A stretch of DNA of 6,031 bases, taken from positions 1 through 6,031 of the forward strand of contig JALVFC010000007.1 of NCBI GenBank assembly GCA_027030285.1, given 5' to 3'. Source of the stretch: Thiotrichaceae bacterium. GTDB lineage: Bacteria; Pseudomonadota; Gammaproteobacteria; Thiotrichales; Thiotrichaceae. A program made the position numbers and the translations under genes. Of this stretch, positions 1 through 5,960 are shown piece by piece. Below the pieces are notes generated by a model. That model had not been told where the DNA came from. It searched no databases and worked only from the letters and a program-made list of their open reading frames with translations. Every line of letters begins with the position of its first letter. The stretch's first letter is position 1.

Positions 1-1402
1 GGATTTCATGGAATACTTCCTCATCAAAGCGGCTGGCGATGTCATTGATTGCATCGCGAAATGCCTTCAACTGACTGGCTTGCAGAGTCAATCCGGCAGC
101 CATGGCATGCCCACCAAATTTTGTCAGCAAGCCGGGGTTCTGGGTGGCTACCTCATCCAGCAGGTCGCGCATGTGAATACCAGGAATGGAACGAGCTGAG
201 CCCTTGATTTCAGTGTTTTCCTGTGCACCATCAGCAGGAGCAAAGGCAATGACCGGGCGGTGATATTTTTCCTTGATGCGTGCTGCCAGGATTCCTACTA
301 CACCCTGATGCCAACTTTCGTGATACAGGCAGAAAACACGCGGTAGCTGCTTTTTGCTATCAAGCTCCAGCGCTTGCAATGCCTGCAAGGCTTCTGCCTT
401 CATGGTATTTTCAATAGCTCTGCGTTCTTTATTAAGATCATCCAGTGCTACTGCCTTTTCTCTTGCTTCATCCAGTGATTCACTCAACAAGCACTCGATA
501 CCTAATGACATATCATCCAGGCGACCGGCAGCATTGAGCCTGGGACCACACACAAAGCCAAAATCAGCAGCAACTGCTCTACTGGCATTGCGGCCTGCCA
601 CTTCAAACAAGGCAAGGATTCCTGGTGAACACTGTCCTGCACGTACTCTTCGCAAACCCTGTTCCACCAGCACTCGGTTATTACGATCCAGTGGCACAAC
701 ATCAGCGACAGTACCCAGTGCCACCAGATCCAGCAGGTTTAATAAATTGGGTGGTACTATACCCTGCCGTGAAAAGTAGTCAGTTTCCTGCAATCGCCGC
801 TTGAGTGCCAGCATGACATAGAAAATCACACCTACCCCCGCCAGTGCTTTGGAGGGAAAATCATCACCTGGCAAATTGGGGTTTACAATCACATCGGCTT
901 CTGGCAGATACTTGCCTGGCAAGTGGTGATCCGTCACCAGTACCTGAATACCTGCATCTTTGGCTGCTTTTACTCCCTCGATACTGGAGATACCATTATC
1001 CACGGTAATAATAAGACCAGGCGAAAACTGCCGCGCCTGAGCGACAATTTCTGCTGTCAGCCCGTAGCCATATTCAAAACGGTTAGGTACCAGATAATTC
1101 ACGTTTCGGTGCCCCATCAAACGCAAGGCTTTATACGCAAGTGCAGTGGCTGTTGCGCCATCGGCATCAAAATCACCTACTATCAGCGTGACCGTTTGCT
1201 GCTTGATAGCATTCATTAGTAATTCTGCAGCCTGGTCAATATGTAGCAACGCGGAAACAGGATGCAATTGCTTTAGCGAGAACTCCAGATCTTTTGCGTT
1301 GACAATCCCCCTGGCAGCACAAATGCGTTGTAGCAATGGGCTTAAATCAGCACAAGATTCCAGTGCGACCTGTTGTGGGATGATTCGTGGTTGCAACTTC
1401 AT
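1..1402 (-). CDS. recJ: Single-stranded-DNA-specific exonuclease RecJ (3'-truncated by window edge)
   Basis: RecJ degrades single-stranded DNA 5' to 3' in the cytoplasm and serves RecF-pathway recombination, mismatch repair and base-excision repair. I translated 467 codons on the minus strand without a stop; about 110 C-terminal residues lie beyond the left edge (E. coli RecJ is 577 residues). Visible DHH-superfamily metal-binding motifs are GDFDADGA at about residues 76-83, VDNG at 134-137 and VTDHH at 156-160. A further acidic site lies in VALGTVADVVPLD at about 227-239. The DHHA1 region carries GPRLNAAGRLDD (286-297), WHQGVVGILAARI (364-376) and KFGGHAMAAGL (428-438). The ATG at 1402 is supported by AGGAG at 1412-1416, nine bases upstream, and the protein begins at the usual distance from motif I. 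Nothing looks degenerate. It is transcribed away from the peptide/kinase unit, so it is probably a chromosomal flank, not part of that system. Confidence 0.97.
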   Translation of the reverse strand, partial: MKLQPRIIPQQVALESCADLSPLLQRICAARGIVNAKDLEFSLKQLHPVSALLHIDQAAELLMNAIKQQTVTLIVGDFDADGATATALAYKALRLMGHRNVNYLVPNRFEYGYGLTAEIVAQARQFSPGLIITVDNGISSIEGVKAAKDAGIQVLVTDHHLPGKYLPEADVIVNPNLPGDDFPSKALAGVGVIFYVMLALKRRLQETDYFSRQGIVPPNLLNLLDLVALGTVADVVPLDRNNRVLVEQGLRRVRAGQCSPGILALFEVAGRNASRAVAADFGFVCGPRLNAAGRLDDMSLGIECLLSESLDEAREKAVALDDLNKERRAIENTMKAEALQALQALELDSKKQLPRVFCLYHESWHQGVVGILAARIKEKYHRPVIAFAPADGAQENTEIKGSARSIPGIHMRDLLDEVATQNPGLLTKFGGHAMAAGLTLQASQLKAFRDAINDIASRFDEEVFHEI

Positions 1403-1500
1403 CAATTCCTGCTCCTGGCTATGAGTTTGCGCTTCTTGGCAATCCTTTATACACTATAGCCTGTAAAGGGGCTTTTATTATTTCTGATTAAATTTCCCGG

Positions 1501-1547
1501 TTGGCTTGCGGAACTTCTCTTTTTCACAGTTCTCAACAAGCCGCCAA
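1501..1547. repeat. Nested inverted repeat in the recJ / peptide-gene intergenic region
   Basis: Outer arms GGCTTG (1503-1508) and CAAGCC (1537-1542) enclose inner arms GAACT (1511-1515) and AGTTC (1528-1532), with a pyrimidine-rich 12-base loop TCTCTTTTTCAC. TTGG at 1501-1504 and CCAA at 1544-1547 are also complementary if the two strands bulge slightly. No T-run follows on either strand, so it does not read as an intrinsic terminator. It could be a structured leader, an operator or chance pairing; the two stacked stems make pure chance somewhat less likely. Confidence 0.35.
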
Positions 1548-1655
1548 TCTGGACATATCTAATATCGACCTGAAAGCTTCTGATTTCTAAATATAAACAC
1601 AATGTAACTACTTGGTGTGATAAACAGCCCCCTGAGCAGTTACACAATAATAAAC

Positions 1656-1660
1656 AAGGG
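1656..1660 (+). promoter_or_regulatory. Ribosome binding site of the 59-residue Tat peptide gene
   Basis: AAGGG lies five bases before the ATG at 1666. It is a better Shine-Dalgarno match than anything before the following kinase gene, and it is the main non-protein evidence that the short reading frame is really translated. Confidence 0.7.
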
Positions 1661-1665
1661 CCAAT

Positions 1666-1845
1666 ATGCAACAAAAACAATCCGCTACAGGAACAAAAAC
1701 ACCTGCCGTTCAGGATACGCCAGAGCATCACAGGCGTAAATTTTTAAAAAAATTTGGAAAATATGCCGTTTCCACACCCGTTGTGACATTCACGCTGATG
1801 TCTACCTATTCATCGAAAGCCATTGCCAGTGTTCCACCTTTATAA
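1666..1845 (+). CDS. 59-residue peptide consisting almost only of a twin-arginine signal; possible substrate of the downstream kinase
   Basis: Seen: a complete short frame from ATG (1666) to TAA (1843-1845), preceded by AAGGG at good spacing. Residues 1-22 are polar (Gln, Thr, Pro, Glu, His). HRRKFLKK at 22-29 matches the Tat consensus (S/T)RRxFLK except at the first position. A moderately hydrophobic stretch, YAVSTPVVTFTLMS, spans 33-46. SKAIAS at 50-55 offers an A-x-A signal-peptidase site after Ala54, leaving only SVPPL. Known: short Tat-signal-only proteins exist beside redox enzymes, often annotated only as twin-arginine signal domain proteins. Inferred: it is either the substrate of the PqqD-kinase protein whose ATG lies 18 bp downstream, or a small exported or membrane-anchored partner of a redox enzyme. 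The Ser/Thr/Tyr-rich tail (46-50 and Ser55) offers phospho-acceptors. Function is not established. Confidence 0.75.
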   Translation: MQQKQSATGTKTPAVQDTPEHHRRKFLKKFGKYAVSTPVVTFTLMSTYSSKAIASVPPL

Positions 1846-1863
1846 CTGAATAGCTAATCGTGA

Positions 1864-3042
1864 ATGGCTGCCAATTACGAAATACCATTGCAAAACACTG
1901 CGGGTTACTACGCATACTCACTGGCTGATCAGTTGGTCTTGTTTAACAGCAACAATGCTTCCTTATGTGTGCTCAGTGAGTTTGCTGCCTGGCTTTTCCT
2001 CTCTCTGGATGCAGGCTATTCAGCTTCCTGCTTAAAGCAGGAGCTTATTGCAAAACAGGTGAACATTGAAGGGTTTGATGAGACATTGGATGAACTGACC
2101 CGACTATTGCAGTCAGATGCAGGCTCTACATCCTACAAAAATGAGTATACCGAACTGGTAACGCCCGCAAAGACCGACATGACAGACTTGCCGAGAGTAT
2201 TTTCAGTATCATTACTGGGTAATACCTTTCATGTCTATACGCCTTGCACACGGCTGAAAAAATACTTCATGGATATTGCAGTGCCTGCTCACGCTGAAAG
2301 TGAGTCTGCAAAACCCCGGGGAGATTTTCATATCACGATTGAAGAATCAGGGGATGGCTATGAACTTCGTTGCAACACGGCACTCATCACTAAGATACCT
2401 GACTACTCCCATATCATGCCGATTCTTATGGATAACCTGCAAATCCTGGCTTATCAGTTTTCAGATTATTTGCTATCGGTTCATTCCGCCATGCTGGCAT
2501 ACCGTGGCAAGGGAATCATACTGCCTGGCATATCAGGCTCAGGCAAAAGCACACTGGCACTAAGCCTGCAACATAAAGGATATCGCTGTTTTTCAGATGA
2601 GATCGCCGTTATTTCTGCAACAGAAAAGCTCATGCCCCTTCCCCTGCCTGTCGCCATCAAATCAGGAAGCTGGAAAATAATACGCAACACATATCCGGAA
2701 ATAGACACTCAACCCATTTGGTACAGACAGGACGGACGCCGCCTAAAATATATTTTTTTACCGGATCAAAAGACACATCCAGGCACTCGTTATACCGCAG
2801 TACCGCTGGAATATATCATTTTCCCATACTATAACGAGCAGGCAAAAGACTACGAACTGGTACAATGTAACAGCCTCGACACACTACACGCATTGACACA
2901 GGCGGGCTATCAAATCAAAGACAGCCTGACCAGACACAAGGTCGAGAAAATTCTCCAATTAGTCGCCAAAACCCCGGCATACCATCTATCCTATTCCTCG
3001 CTTGAGCAGGCACATCAAGCCATCAAAGAGATTACCTCGTGA
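1864..3042 (+). CDS. PqqD-like domain fused to HPr-kinase-related P-loop kinase (HprK-related kinase A type)
   Basis: The 392-residue protein has two parts. Residues about 10-85 resemble PqqD-like peptide-recognition domains: a G/N-type beta segment (LVLFNSNNASLCVLSEFAAWLFLSL), then an amphipathic helix and a C-terminal helix (DETLDELTRLL). Residues about 110-392 resemble the HPr kinase/phosphorylase family: SVHSAML at 205-211, a Walker A P-loop GISGSGKST at 222-230, and FSDEIAVI at 243-250, where HprK-type enzymes have an acidic metal/catalytic segment. The protein has no Tat or Sec signal and is expected to be cytoplasmic. Family members outside the PTS have been shown to phosphorylate peptides (the lasso-peptide kinases); the substrate here is unknown. 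The ATG at 1864 has no clear Shine-Dalgarno (CTAATCGTGA precedes it), so translation may depend on reinitiation after the peptide stop 18 bp upstream. The next gene overlaps its stop. PqqD and kinase are, as I recall, usually separate genes in such systems, making this fusion notable. I am sure of the P-loop kinase and less sure of the PqqD call. Confidence 0.85.
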   Translation: MAANYEIPLQNTAGYYAYSLADQLVLFNSNNASLCVLSEFAAWLFLSLDAGYSASCLKQELIAKQVNIEGFDETLDELTRLLQSDAGSTSYKNEYTELVTPAKTDMTDLPRVFSVSLLGNTFHVYTPCTRLKKYFMDIAVPAHAESESAKPRGDFHITIEESGDGYELRCNTALITKIPDYSHIMPILMDNLQILAYQFSDYLLSVHSAMLAYRGKGIILPGISGSGKSTLALSLQHKGYRCFSDEIAVISATEKLMPLPLPVAIKSGSWKIIRNTYPEIDTQPIWYRQDGRRLKYIFLPDQKTHPGTRYTAVPLEYIIFPYYNEQAKDYELVQCNSLDTLHALTQAGYQIKDSLTRHKVEKILQLVAKTPAYHLSYSSLEQAHQAIKEITS

Positions 3043-4274
3043 AACCAGAACAACGACATAGCAAAACACAAATTGCTCCGGTGCTGCTATGCACCCTGCT
3101 TTCACCCTACAGTTCGGCAACGCAGATAAATCACTGTGTCGAGATCCTCAGTACAGATGAAGAACTGCTGGAACTCACCATCTCACTGACCAACCGTGCG
3201 TACCTTGCACCGGCGCTTTATCACCAACTCCGAGAACACAAACACTTGTCCCGTTTCGATGAGCAACTCATCGCATACCTGCGGGAAATGACCCACTTCA
3301 TGCAACATCGGAACAGCTCACTCAAAGAACTGACCATGGAAGTGATTCAGATCAGCAATCACAACGGTATTGCCCCCCTACTAATCAAAGGTGCCAGTAT
3401 CTTGTTTTCTGATATCTATCCAGATACTGGTATGCGCTTTATGTCAGACCTTGACATCTTGTACAAAAGAGATGATGCACTGAAAATATTTAACATCCTG
3501 AGAAAGCATGACTTTGATGTACCCAAGAGATATTTGACCACAAACGCACCAGATTATTATTCCACTGGATCAGCAGACACCCCGGTTACCCTGCCTCGAT
3601 CACAACATTTGCTACCGCTGTATCGGGAAGGAGCCCCCTGTAGCATTGAAATACACCACAGACCCCTGGCGACATTTTTTGAGAACTTTATGGACTGCGA
3701 CACAGCATTCTCATCAGCTGTCAAAATACCGGAACTGTCAGACAAACCATTAACCGCATACCGCATGTCGCCACTACATGAAATCCTGCATTGCTTTGTA
3801 CACTCCGAACTGGCACATATGACGTATGCCTATCGTCTGTTCGATCTCAGGCACATGGATTATTTTGTCAGACTGGTTCACGCCCACCGTGAACAAATAA
3901 ACTGGGAACAGATTCACTCAATTATGCGCAACGCCAACGCTGAAAAAACTTTCCAGCATTATCTATTCTCAGTGAACAAGCTGTTTGGTACGAATTTCCC
4001 TACCCTGATCAAAGCAAGCGGACAGAAGCCTTTCAATGCCCTGTACCAAAAAAGACTAAAATCCTGCTTTCCCGAGAACAGATTTATCTGGAAACTGGAA
4101 AAATTTAGCCTGGAAATACGCAACCTGCTCAGCAAAAGAAAAATGGCATCCCTATACGAGATTGATACTCCTTTGGCTTTAGCTAAAGCCAGAATATTGT
4201 ATCTGCTTTTTTTATCAAAGAAATACTCAAACCCCACCAGACTCATCGCCCGAGTCAGGTACTCTTTTAGCTGA
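3039..4274 (+). CDS. Nucleotidyltransferase family protein (NTP_transf_5 / PF14907 type)
   Basis: The 411-residue product resembles the NTP_transf_5 group of the DNA-polymerase-beta-like nucleotidyltransferase superfamily, which transfers an NMP from an NTP. LLIKGAS at 114-120 is followed by GMRFMSDLDIL at 131-141; Asp137 and Asp139 are the expected metal ligands. IEIHHRPL at 203-210 carries the likely third carboxylate (Glu204). A helical region with SPLHEILHCFVHSE (244-257) and RLFDLRHMDYFVRL (266-279) matches the family's C-terminal His/Asp-rich helices. The start is GTG at 3039, overlapping the kinase TGA (GTGA); the next in-frame Met is at residue 84, too close to the conserved region, so GTG is preferred. 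A purine stretch AAAGAG lies about nine bases upstream. The four-base overlap implies translational coupling and co-function with the kinase. Such proteins also accompany HprK-like kinases in some lasso-peptide clusters; the acceptor here is unknown. The C-terminal ~60 residues are Lys/Arg-rich and unassigned. Confidence 0.87.
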   Translation: MKPEQRHSKTQIAPVLLCTLLSPYSSATQINHCVEILSTDEELLELTISLTNRAYLAPALYHQLREHKHLSRFDEQLIAYLREMTHFMQHRNSSLKELTMEVIQISNHNGIAPLLIKGASILFSDIYPDTGMRFMSDLDILYKRDDALKIFNILRKHDFDVPKRYLTTNAPDYYSTGSADTPVTLPRSQHLLPLYREGAPCSIEIHHRPLATFFENFMDCDTAFSSAVKIPELSDKPLTAYRMSPLHEILHCFVHSELAHMTYAYRLFDLRHMDYFVRLVHAHREQINWEQIHSIMRNANAEKTFQHYLFSVNKLFGTNFPTLIKASGQKPFNALYQKRLKSCFPENRFIWKLEKFSLEIRNLLSKRKMASLYEIDTPLALAKARILYLLFLSKKYSNPTRLIARVRYSFS

Positions 4275-4294
4275 TTCGACAGTTGTCCAGCTAA
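4267..4294. repeat. Inverted repeat spanning the stop codons of two convergent genes (possible bidirectional transcription end)
   Basis: TTAGCTG (4267-4273) pairs perfectly with CAGCTAA (4288-4294). Inside, GAC (4278-4280) and GTC (4285-4287) form a second short stem around AGTT, with ATTC left as a bulge. The TGA of the nucleotidyltransferase gene (4272-4274) and the TAG of the oxidoreductase gene (4291-4293 on the complement) both fall in the dyad. No T-tract follows on either strand, so it is not a canonical Rho-independent terminator; a weak or Rho-assisted convergent stop is the best guess. Confidence 0.45.
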
Positions 4295-5958
4295 CCCAAC
4301 TGCGATTTGATCTTATCCGCTACCCGAAAGGCATTGGCATAGATAGTAAAAGTAGGCGTTACGCTGCCGCCATTGGGCATAAAACTGCCATCACTGACAA
4401 AGACATTATCCGTGCCATGTACTCGGCAGTCTGCATCCAGTGCGGATGTTTTTGGGTCGTGACCAAAACGCAAACCACCTGCAACCAGGTTGGGGGTCGG
4501 AGCACTCCAGGCATTACCCCAGACCTGCTGCGCTCCCATTGCTTTCATCACTTCCTTCCCTTTATCAACAATATACTGGCTCACTTTCATATCATGCGGA
4601 TGAACACCTACCTTGACTCTGGCAACAGGTGTACCCCACTTGTCCTTTTCTTTTGTATCCAGGCTGACATAGCAATCATCGTTGGTCAGCCAGTCACAAA
4701 AGACTTCATATTTGAAATTTTTTGACTGGGTAAAGAGTGATTTCAAGCGTTGCTTTAAGGGGGTTCCCCACAGGAGTTTACCGTTCTCCCGTTTCAGCTC
4801 ATTGGCATCCGAGGTGGGTGTGGGCGGATCAAATACGAAGTCTATGGTGCCGCCTTTGACAGGTCCTCCAAAGGCTTTTTTGTCATTAATGATATACCAG
4901 TCCTGTAATGCACGGTTAAAGAAAGGCCCGAGAATCTTAAAGTCTCTGACCTCCTGTTCAGTAAAGTGATCGAACTCAAAAACACCATGTCCGGTGCCAC
5001 CTGAGCAGCAGTGCAGATTCTTGCCCAGTTGTTGGTATCGATTGCCAAGACCGTCGGGATGTTTTGGACCTGGTGAACTGAGAAGCAACCTGGCTGATTC
5101 AATCGAATAGCAGGCGATGACGATGATTTTGGCTCTTACCTCAACCGATTTTCCCTGCCTGTCATAATAATCCACCGAAGTGGCATTGCCTTTTTGATCG
5201 CTATTTACCCGATACACCTTGGCATGGGGGATTATCTTCAGCTTTCCGGTACTTAATGCCTGATCCAGCAACGCCGCACGTGAGCTTGCCTTGGCGCCAG
5301 AATGACAGCCATAACTGCCGCAATAACCAGAATATTCACAGCCGCGCCTGCCATTGAACGGTTTTGGCAGTATGCCTCTTGCCATTGGTAACGGATGCAA
5401 ACCCATTTTTTTGCAGGCTTTGTCAAAGCGTGCCGCAATGGGATGTTCTGCTGTGGGCGGAAAGGGATAGTCTTTTGTTGAACGTGGCTCAAGATGTGGG
5501 TGCTTCACCACCTTGCCTGATACACCAATGATTTCTTCAACCTTGCGATAATAAGGTTCCAGATCATCATAGCTAATCGGCCAGTCCACGGTATTTGCCC
5601 CCTTGATCGGACCAAACGTAGAGACCAGTCGAAAATCAACGGGTTTTAATCGATGAAAATAGCCACTCATAAAGTTGGATGCACCACCAACAATATTCCC
5701 ACCCCAGAACTGATCTGTGTTATAGCTGTTCCAGCCCTCTCCATCCGGTTCTTCCAGTACATGACGTTCATCCTTGAGCTGGGACTGAAACACATTATGC
5801 CGCGGGAGTTGCTCATCCTTGAAAAAGTCGTTTTCCTTATACCAGCCACCCTTTTCCAGAACACCAACGCGGTAACCCGCTTTGCTAAGTTCATAGGCAA
5901 CAGACCCTGCCCCTGCGCCACTGCCAACAATACAGACATCAAATTCCAGTGTGGTCAT
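4291..5958 (-). CDS. GMC-family FAD-dependent oxidoreductase, divergent active site
   Basis: This 555-residue flavoprotein belongs to the glucose-methanol-choline family, which oxidises alcohols or sugars with FAD. The N-terminal dinucleotide fold begins at once (FDVCIVGSGAGAG at 6-18; acidic ribose ligand Glu35 in VLEKGG), so there is no signal peptide. WGGNIVGGASNFMSG (85-99) is the GMC FAD-binding stretch. RRGCEYSGYCGSYGC at 204-218 is a Cys cluster (207, 213, 218) like that of gluconate/sugar dehydrogenase large subunits. The C-terminal FAD segment DPKTSALDADCRVHG...NVFVSDGSFMP (501-528) is typical. Odd: where family members have His before GGxRMG there is Leu491 (NLVAGGLRFG), and where they have Asn in NPT there is Thr534 (SVTPTFTI), so both catalytic residues seem replaced. 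The ATG at 5958 has AAAGG at 5966-5970, seven bases upstream and inside the preceding gene. It probably passes electrons to a quinone or cytochrome partner, but the substrate is unknown. It converges on the kinase unit with a 16-bp gap. Confidence 0.92.
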   Translation of the reverse strand: MTTLEFDVCIVGSGAGAGSVAYELSKAGYRVGVLEKGGWYKENDFFKDEQLPRHNVFQSQLKDERHVLEEPDGEGWNSYNTDQFWGGNIVGGASNFMSGYFHRLKPVDFRLVSTFGPIKGANTVDWPISYDDLEPYYRKVEEIIGVSGKVVKHPHLEPRSTKDYPFPPTAEHPIAARFDKACKKMGLHPLPMARGILPKPFNGRRGCEYSGYCGSYGCHSGAKASSRAALLDQALSTGKLKIIPHAKVYRVNSDQKGNATSVDYYDRQGKSVEVRAKIIVIACYSIESARLLLSSPGPKHPDGLGNRYQQLGKNLHCCSGGTGHGVFEFDHFTEQEVRDFKILGPFFNRALQDWYIINDKKAFGGPVKGGTIDFVFDPPTPTSDANELKRENGKLLWGTPLKQRLKSLFTQSKNFKYEVFCDWLTNDDCYVSLDTKEKDKWGTPVARVKVGVHPHDMKVSQYIVDKGKEVMKAMGAQQVWGNAWSAPTPNLVAGGLRFGHDPKTSALDADCRVHGTDNVFVSDGSFMPNGGSVTPTFTIYANAFRVADKIKSQLG

Positions 5959-5960
5959 CG

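Larger units (their letters stand above)
1403..1665. other. Divergent intergenic region between recJ and the small Tat-peptide gene
   Basis: These 263 bases must hold the promoters for both divergent transcripts. The region is A/T-rich by eye. Possible -10-like hexamers are present (TATAGT read on the minus strand near 1453-1458; TATAAA on the plus strand near 1590), but I found no -35 element at 16-18 bp from either, so I do not call a promoter. The clearest structure is the nested inverted repeat at 1501-1547. I saw no tRNA, no convincing riboswitch and no additional start codon with a good ribosome binding site and protein-like reading. Confidence 0.6.

Noticed and set aside
354..779. 141-residue plus-strand open frame inside the first 1.4 kb
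   Set aside because: It lies opposite recJ, whose motifs are unmistakable in the minus frame; its Ser/Ala/Arg-rich translation is the usual antisense shadow.
923..1424. Two further plus-strand frames opposite the recJ N-terminus
   Set aside because: Same explanation: antisense to the DHH motif region of recJ, Cys/Ser-rich, with no ribosome binding site or family resemblance.
1436..1460. TTGGCA followed by TATAGC on the plus strand as a promoter
   Set aside because: The spacer is only about 13 bp, too short for a sigma-70 promoter, and it lies over 200 bp from the gene it would drive.
1447..1731. 94-residue minus-strand frame across the intergenic region and the micropeptide
   Set aside because: Cys/Leu-rich composition with no recognisable domain; it overlaps the better-supported Tat peptide on the other strand.
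1864..3042. Genuine PTS HPr kinase/phosphorylase (hprK)
   Set aside because: The N-terminal domain is not the HprK N-domain, no ptsH/PTS genes are nearby, and the partner is a nucleotidyltransferase; only the kinase fold is shared.
1666..4274. Reading the cassette as a classical lasso-peptide cluster
   Set aside because: No asparagine-synthetase-like cyclase or transglutaminase-like protease is present, and the small peptide has a Tat signal, not a lasso core with a Gly/Ala/Ser start and Asp/Glu at position 7-9.
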